Shown: one piece after another, positions 40,522-44,821 of the stretch | Layout of the letters: each line of letters opens with the position of its first letter | How positions within the stretch are numbered: the first letter of the stretch is position 1 | Notes under the pieces: generated by a model | Databases searched by the model: none | Told to the model about the DNA's origin: nothing | What the model saw: the letters and a program-made list of their open reading frames with translations, nothing else | Position numbers and translations under genes: made by a program | NCBI GenBank assembly: GCA_029260165.1 | Contig: JAJDDT010000037.1 | Span: forward strand, 1-44,821 | Origin: Phycisphaerae bacterium | GTDB lineage: Bacteria; Planctomycetota; Phycisphaerae; UBA1845 | Direction of reading: 5' to 3' | DNA length: 44,821 nucleotides

Positions 40522-42426
40522 CTATGGACACGAACTGCTGAACGTTTGTCCCGTGTTGATGCTTCCCTCGGTATCGGTGGCAGGGCTTTGCCAGGTGAAA
40601 TCGGCGTACTCGCAACCATTGGATCCCGACAGGCGTACCGACTGCCCCACGGAGGTTGAACCGGATTCGCTGACACCGATGTCAGTCGATGTGATGTTGT
40701 CAGCCGGTCCATTCGTGGCGGTGAACGATCCTTCATAGCTCAGGAATTGAACTACATTGCTGTCGGGATCGACCAGTGCCAACCCGTCGGGCGCACCGTT
40801 TTGCAAACTTGAAATAGTGAACGACAACACACCGAACCCGTTGCTGCTGTTGGCGATTGTCCCGGAGAGCGACGTTGTCTTGTAGCTTGTCCCGTTGCTC
40901 CCGTTGTAGGCAACGATTGACCAGCTCGAGAGATTGACACCGGCGGGTCCTGCGATTTCGACGAATTCACCAACATCAGCGCCACTATTATCGTAGTGAA
41001 TTTCGTTGATCCAGGGATCGTCCAACGCCACCGTGTCACCACAGTGTCCCTTGAGCGTCTGACTGGTGTTGGCTTCTCCGTCCGTCTCTGCTGCGGCGGA
41101 GTTCCATGACATGTGGCTGTACGCGTCACCATTTCCGGACAGTTGCAGCGAGTGACCCACGGAGGTGCCTGACGATTCGCTCACACCGATATTGACCGAT
41201 GTCATCCCGTTGGCATCACCGTCCGTTGCGCTAAACGAGCCTTCGTAGCTGATGAACTGCACGACGTTGTCGTCCGAATCGACCAGGGCAAGTCCATCGG
41301 GACCGTTTTGCATCGCGGAAAAGGTGAATGCAGCCGTGCCCATGCAATCGGCTTGATCCGACAGCGAACCGGACAGATTGACCGTCTTGTAGACCTCTCC
41401 ATTAGAGCCGTTGTAGCCCAGGACTTTCCAGCCCGACAGACTGGTTCCTGCGTATCCTGCGATTTCAACAAATTCGCCAACGTCTCCACCACTGTTGTCA
41501 TAGTGAAATTCGTTGATCCACGGAATCGCACAATTGTCGTTGAAAAGACAGTCAGCCCACTCCGGATGATCAATGAACGGATTGCGATTCCCTTGATGAG
41601 ATTCCACAACGTCCGTGCGGTCTCGCTCCTCGTCCGAAACAGAATCTTCCAGATGCCAGTCCAGAAGCGTCGACAGGTCACCCATGTAGGCCGTTGACTT
41701 GTTGTTTTTGGTATCCGACACGATCAACGAAGCCGTGTCCGTCAGAATGAGATTGGGTTCCGATGCGCTCGTTACACCGTGCGTTCCGCCTTCGTACCGC
41801 ACGTCCATGTAGAAGAGTGCCCGTGCGACATCACCACGCCGACCGATCCAAGTCTCCCATGTTCCCGAAGTGCCAGAACCGGTACGCCAGTTCGAGTTTC
41901 CCGGATAGGTTCCGCTACCCCCGCCCTGACCATTGTTGACATTGGTTGTTTTTTCCGTGCAACCACTGTTGCACTCGCGATAGGGGAGGTTGCTGCGCGA
42001 CGTGTTGTACCCCGAGTTGGCGATGAAAAGATGGTGGCAGTCGGTGTACGGATAATTGGTGCTGCCATCCTTGGGAAAACCGTACGATTTTGGCCAGGAA
42101 TGCTCGCGGTTGTAGTTCGAATTCCCGCCACCCTCCTTCGTGTACGATGCGTTTTTGTAAACGTCGAGAACATTGCTCGAGTTGTTCGGATCTTCGTCAG
42201 CAGCGTCGAGGATGTTCCATGTGTCCGTTGCTGAAGACGTATACGGGAATCGTGTGTGGTCATCGATGACGTCGTGAAGCGTGCTGCGAAGGGCTGTCGA
42301 GCTTCGGGCGTCCACTGAGTCGTAATAGGTCGCAGACGGTTGGGCGTTGGTGACCGCGCCCCACATGAAAGTCGAAGCCAATACAAAACAGACTGATCCG
42401 CAACAGTGTGAACGTGTCCTGATCAT
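40522..42426 (-). CDS. secreted endonuclease I with two lamin-tail-like domains
   Basis: 634 residues from the ATG at 42426, which has GGGAG eight bases upstream; the longer frame to 42546 is rejected. A signal peptide is followed by an endonuclease I domain to about 285 with STLHDVIDDHTRFPY, YNREHSWPKS (catalytic His), DCHHLFIANSGYNTSRSN, LPYRECNSG, GRRGDVARALFYMDVRYEG and ESHQGNRNPFIDHPEWA. Two homologous domains of about 165 residues follow (PWINEFHYDNSGGDVGEFVEI near 302; PWINEIHYDNSGADVGEFVEI near 472), resembling the lamin-tail LTD fold often attached to secreted nucleases. Probable role: degradation of extracellular DNA for nutrients or biofilm turnover. Confidence 0.9.
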   Translation of the reverse strand: MIRTRSHCCGSVCFVLASTFMWGAVTNAQPSATYYDSVDARSSTALRSTLHDVIDDHTRFPYTSSATDTWNILDAADEDPNNSSNVLDVYKNASYTKEGGGNSNYNREHSWPKSYGFPKDGSTNYPYTDCHHLFIANSGYNTSRSNLPYRECNSGCTEKTTNVNNGQGGGSGTYPGNSNWRTGSGTSGTWETWIGRRGDVARALFYMDVRYEGGTHGVTSASEPNLILTDTASLIVSDTKNNKSTAYMGDLSTLLDWHLEDSVSDEERDRTDVVESHQGNRNPFIDHPEWADCLFNDNCAIPWINEFHYDNSGGDVGEFVEIAGYAGTSLSGWKVLGYNGSNGEVYKTVNLSGSLSDQADCMGTAAFTFSAMQNGPDGLALVDSDDNVVQFISYEGSFSATDGDANGMTSVNIGVSESSGTSVGHSLQLSGNGDAYSHMSWNSAAAETDGEANTSQTLKGHCGDTVALDDPWINEIHYDNSGADVGEFVEIAGPAGVNLSSWSIVAYNGSNGTSYKTTSLSGTIANSSNGFGVLSFTISSLQNGAPDGLALVDPDSNVVQFLSYEGSFTATNGPADNITSTDIGVSESGSTSVGQSVRLSGSNGCEYADFTWQSPATDTEGSINTGQTFSSSCP

Positions 42427-42743
42427 CGATACACTCCCTTGTTTGATGCCATTTGCCCATGGCAAAGATAGATGGCGACCTTTCCGCCATATTGCCCATG
42501 CGCCATGCCGTCCATGCGCCACATTCCCTCCACCGTCGTCGCCCACAGCGTGACAAACCGGTGAAGCGCGCGAAAAGCGTTCGCGCCGACTTGTTCAACC
42601 CCTCTCGCGGGATCCTGTGTGGTCCGGTCCTGGAACACAAGCGAAATTTCTGTTAGTTTTCCTTGGAGCAGCACCCTCGTTTATCCATCTTTCGTAAAGT
42701 CCCATGAATGTTCGTGGGAACGCGGGCGAATGGAAGGGCAGGC
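42427..42743. other. divergent intergenic region with small palindrome
   Basis: 317 bases between the divergent endonuclease and yjbQ genes. No gene or clear promoter is seen. TTTGCC-CAT-GGCAAA at 42452-42466 is a perfect 6+6 interrupted palindrome 26 bases before the endonuclease start and could be an operator. Confidence 0.35.
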
Positions 42744-43151
42744 ATGAACCAGCAACTTTCCATCCAAACAACAGGGCAGGGGCTGCGGGAGATTACGCGC
42801 GAGGTTGATTCTGTTGTTGAACGCGCCAGCGTCAGCGATGGCCTGTGCACGATCATGGTCCGACACACTTCCGCGAGTCTGACCATTCAGGAGAACGCTG
42901 ATCCGTCCGCCGGACGTGATCTGGAAAACTGGATCAACCGCCTCGTCGTCGAAAACGATCCGCTCTACACGCACACGCAAGAAGGACCAGACGACATGCC
43001 TTCGCACATCAAGGCTGCGTTGACAGCCACGACCTTGTCCATTCCCATCGCAAACGGCCAACTCGCGCTTGGGCGATGGCAGGGGATTTACCTGTGGGAA
43101 CACCGACGGCGCGGCAGCGAGCGGCAGATCGTCGTGCATGTGGGTGCGTGA
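42744..43151 (+). CDS. YjbQ family protein (UPF0047)
   Basis: 135 residues from the ATG at 42744, with GGAAGG six bases upstream; an ATG at 42708 is in frame but less likely. Conserved family motifs are MVRHTSASLTIQENADPS, a DLENWINRL segment, MPSHIKAAL and IPIANGQLALGRWQGIYLWEH. The family folds as a small beta-rich trimer. Some members have been reported to have weak thiamin-phosphate synthase activity, but the true function is unsettled. It is not in an operon here. Confidence 0.9.
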   Translation: MNQQLSIQTTGQGLREITREVDSVVERASVSDGLCTIMVRHTSASLTIQENADPSAGRDLENWINRLVVENDPLYTHTQEGPDDMPSHIKAALTATTLSIPIANGQLALGRWQGIYLWEHRRRGSERQIVVHVGA

Positions 43152-43370
43152 TGGCCAACCCATCAATAATCGGAATGGGACATCGTCCCGAACCACAAGA
43201 CAAACGCATCACAAGTTAACGCAGGATACCAGTTCAGCGACGGACATGGAGTGTAGACAGTTCCAGCGGCGCACCATCAATCGTTGCAGCATCACCCGCA
43301 GGACACCACGATCGTACCCGCCGATTCCGTAACACACGAAAACAGCCGTTCCGTGTCACCTGTTAACAAT

Positions 43371-43460
43371 CGGAGGAGGAGGGATTCGAACCCCCGTGAC
43401 AGTTGCCCGTCAAACGGTTTTCAAAACCGTCGCCAAACCGCCCTGACAGCCCCAGGAACG
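43371..43460 (-). tRNA. tRNA-Ser(UGA)-like sequence with unpaired acceptor stem
   Basis: On the minus strand, an anticodon arm ACGGT-TTTGAAA-ACCGT gives anticodon UGA. A long variable arm (TGAC/GTCA) indicates a class II tRNA, and the T-arm GGGGG-TTCGAAT-CCCTC is standard. The 3' acceptor strand CTCCTCC plus discriminator G is present. A D-arm-like segment (GCT/GGC) is weak. The 5' acceptor strand should read GGAGGAG, but the sequence there is GCGTTCC, which cannot pair. CCA is not encoded. It may be a decayed gene or a tRNA 3' part left as an attachment site by an integrated element. The start coordinate is approximate. Confidence 0.5.
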
Positions 43461-43944
43461 CCGATTTCCGGGAAGTGCTGTACCTATGTTGTACCGGCGT
43501 CAGAGAATTCGGCCGTGGCGGCGGAGTCGAAACGCCTGGTTTTCGGCTCTGATTTCCCCGATGACGTGAAAGCCTATCTGCTGGAAGCGATTGAAGAACA
43601 AGCCAAATGCCCGCTGACGACATCGAGCCAACAGTGCACCCACACAGACCCATGACGGCTGCGTTGGCGGACGCGGGTCCTTCCCGGACACCCCCTGCGG
43701 GCGGCCTGCCGCGTTATCGCGGTGTTTTCCTGCGCACGGTTGTCTTTTTCGGGGGGCGTCGGTCATGTTGAAATCGGCTTCCCCCACAATATCCGCCAAT
43801 CGTTGCCATGAAACGACTTTCGCGAAAACGGTGGTTTTTTCGCTCGGACATGCTCAAAATCTTTTTCTTCGTTTCGCTAAGCGCAACCCATCCGCTTGGA
43901 TCGTGCTCATCGTCTTGCAGCGACTCACTGTGTGTTGCATGGTG
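43461..43944. other. non-coding or decayed region
   Basis: I see no supportable gene on either strand. Short frames lack ribosome sites and family motifs. The region lies between the tRNA-like sequence and an Rhs remnant, so it is probably decayed mobile DNA. Confidence 0.4.
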
Positions 43945-44217
43945 CAATTCAAATTGGCTGCCCGCGTGCTGCCGATCTGATCGCCGTGCATGTAATTCGT
44001 CGTACCCGTTGCATGGTCAAACTCAGCCACCGCGGTCGCGAAGTGTTCCATGTTGGTGATAACTCCGATCGTTTCATCAACCGTCCAGTTCACTCATCGG
44101 CGACACACCATCATAATCCGTCCAGACGGCCGTGTCGTGCAAAATATTCTTGAAGTCCGCCGGATCGCGATCACGAACCATGTACCGCGCACGACCCGAT
44201 CCGGCGGAATTCAAGAA
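43945..44217 (-). pseudogene. Rhs/YD-repeat protein remnant, frameshifted
   Basis: Two minus-strand frames together resemble the end of an Rhs core: GSGRARYMVRDRDP with TAVWTDYDGVSP in one, then TVDETIGVITNMEH and FDHATGTTNYMHGDQIGSTR in the other. HGDQIGSTR corresponds to the conserved H-x-D-x-x-GSTR of Rhs proteins. A one-base shift near 44080 joins the frames, and stops bound both ends. No toxin or immunity gene is recognisable nearby. Confidence 0.5.
44145..44217. repeat. 22-bp inverted repeat
   Basis: Arms 44145-44166 and 44196-44217 match in 21 of 22 positions around a 29-base loop. On the minus strand the hairpin lies 43 bases after the stop of the cohesin-like gene and is followed by ATTTTGC, so it could act as a weak terminator. 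Both arms also lie within the Rhs remnant. Confidence 0.8.
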
Positions 44218-44260
44218 TCAAAATGGTACCCTCCGGAGTACCGAGGATGCCGGTTAAACA

Positions 44261-44821
44261 CTATCGCCGCTCGGTCGCTCCGGTCACGAGGACGATGGTG
44301 TCCTTGATCGGGTTGATCACGGGGGCGTCGAATTCGCTGAACAACGCGACGTACTCGCTCAACGCACGCACGCTGAACGCGCCGATCGCATCTTGCGAAA
44401 CGCGGAACGTGAACGTGCCGATGTAGGCCTGCTCACTCGCAGCCACGTCGGTGCTGCCGGCGAGAACCGCTCCACCCACGCGACCCAACGTAGCGTCGGT
44501 GGCGGGGAAGTTGCTCAAGCCAACGAAGACATAGTCGCGACGCTGCGTGTCGATCTCGACACCCTCGAGCGCGAACTCACCACGTCGGCCACCGCTCGTT
44601 GCGACACCGAGTTCGAAGCCGATCAGACCTTCGACGCCGCTGACAAACACGTCAACCTCGACAAGACCACCGGCACGAACCGCACGCTGACGTGGAACCA
44701 TCGTAAACGATGCGTTCGACGACGCGTTGGCGGTACGACGGAACTCGGGCTGATCACCGGTCGTGAAGTTGTCTGTGAAATTGCCCGTGAAGGCTGACCC
44801 CGAAACAATCGAGGACGCCGA
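44261..44821 (-). CDS. secreted protein with cohesin-like domain (partial, 5' end outside window)
   Basis: The minus-strand frame is open from the window edge to a stop at 44261, giving 186 residues without the true start. The pattern (AVRAGGLVEVDVFVSGVEGLIGFELGV split by loops, DYVFVGLSNFP, YIGTFTFRVSQDAIGAFSVRAL) is that of a single beta-sandwich domain with the layout of cohesin-type domains. An Asn/Thr/Ser-rich segment precedes it (GNFTDNFTTGDQ). No dockerin or sorting signal is present at the C-terminus. Function is unknown; it may be another binding partner for dockerin proteins. Confidence 0.6.
   Translation of the reverse strand, partial: SASSIVSGSAFTGNFTDNFTTGDQPEFRRTANASSNASFTMVPRQRAVRAGGLVEVDVFVSGVEGLIGFELGVATSGGRRGEFALEGVEIDTQRRDYVFVGLSNFPATDATLGRVGGAVLAGSTDVAASEQAYIGTFTFRVSQDAIGAFSVRALSEYVALFSEFDAPVINPIKDTIVLVTGATERR

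Noticed and set aside
43380-43450. tRNA-Sec (anticodon UCA) on the plus strand
   Set aside because: The TTCGAAT T-loop is correctly placed only on the minus strand, where the anticodon is UGA (Ser); the plus reading is the complement of the same arms.

Overview
The window is most consistent with a planctomycete, probably of the Phycisphaerae type. The evidence is secreted proteins built from Cys-rich GACC repeats, dockerin-like calcium loops, an IPTL-type C-terminal sorting signal, a Tad pilus set with a von Willebrand pseudopilin, a zinc-less anti-sigma factor, and high-GC coding. This taxonomic call is inference from gene content; no rRNA is present.

Layout. (1) 1-1292: the end of an IS66-family element (tnpA, partial tnpB), then a remnant of the 3' end of an aconitase gene. 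(2) 1293-9860, plus strand: four secreted proteins in a row. They are a Cys-rich repeat protein with a half dockerin, a subtilisin-like protease with P-domain and dockerin, a repeat protein carrying two cohesin-like beta domains around a dockerin, and a small cohesin-like protein with an IPTL-type membrane anchor. A second copy of the aconitase tail lies between the first two. (3) 9834-19268, minus strand: a Tad pilus locus in two transcription units separated by a strong terminator (flp, tadV, tadE, cpaB, tadG-like vWA protein; then cpaE, tadA, tadB, tadC). The first overlaps region 2 tail to tail. (4) 39398-19747, minus strand: a tightly packed, about 19.6 kb run. In order of transcription it encodes a membrane glycosyltransferase, biotin ligase, pseudopilin, small membrane protein, secretin, TPR lipoprotein, AddB, AddA, proline dehydrogenase, LarA-like protein, ECF sigma factor, anti-sigma factor and PDZ protein, ending at a clear terminator. 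(5) 39570-44821: a secreted protein of unknown function, an endonuclease I with duplicated lamin-tail-like domains, YjbQ, a tRNA-Ser-like sequence with an unpaired acceptor stem, an Rhs remnant, and the 3' part of a cohesin-like secreted protein cut by the window end.

How it may work together. The four neighbours at 1293-9860 have the parts of a small surface-assembly system: dockerin-bearing clients, a two-cohesin-like scaffold and a membrane-anchored cohesin-like protein. This is the strongest candidate for an undescribed system, but the cohesin-like assignment rests on pattern and composition, not on a search. The Tad locus adds surface adhesion. The secretin/pseudopilin genes could serve either type II secretion or the pilus, since the Tad locus here has no secretin of its own. 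The sigma/anti-sigma/PDZ trio looks like an envelope-signalling module.

Limits. All calls come from reading translations and motifs; no homology search, structure prediction or RNA folding was run.
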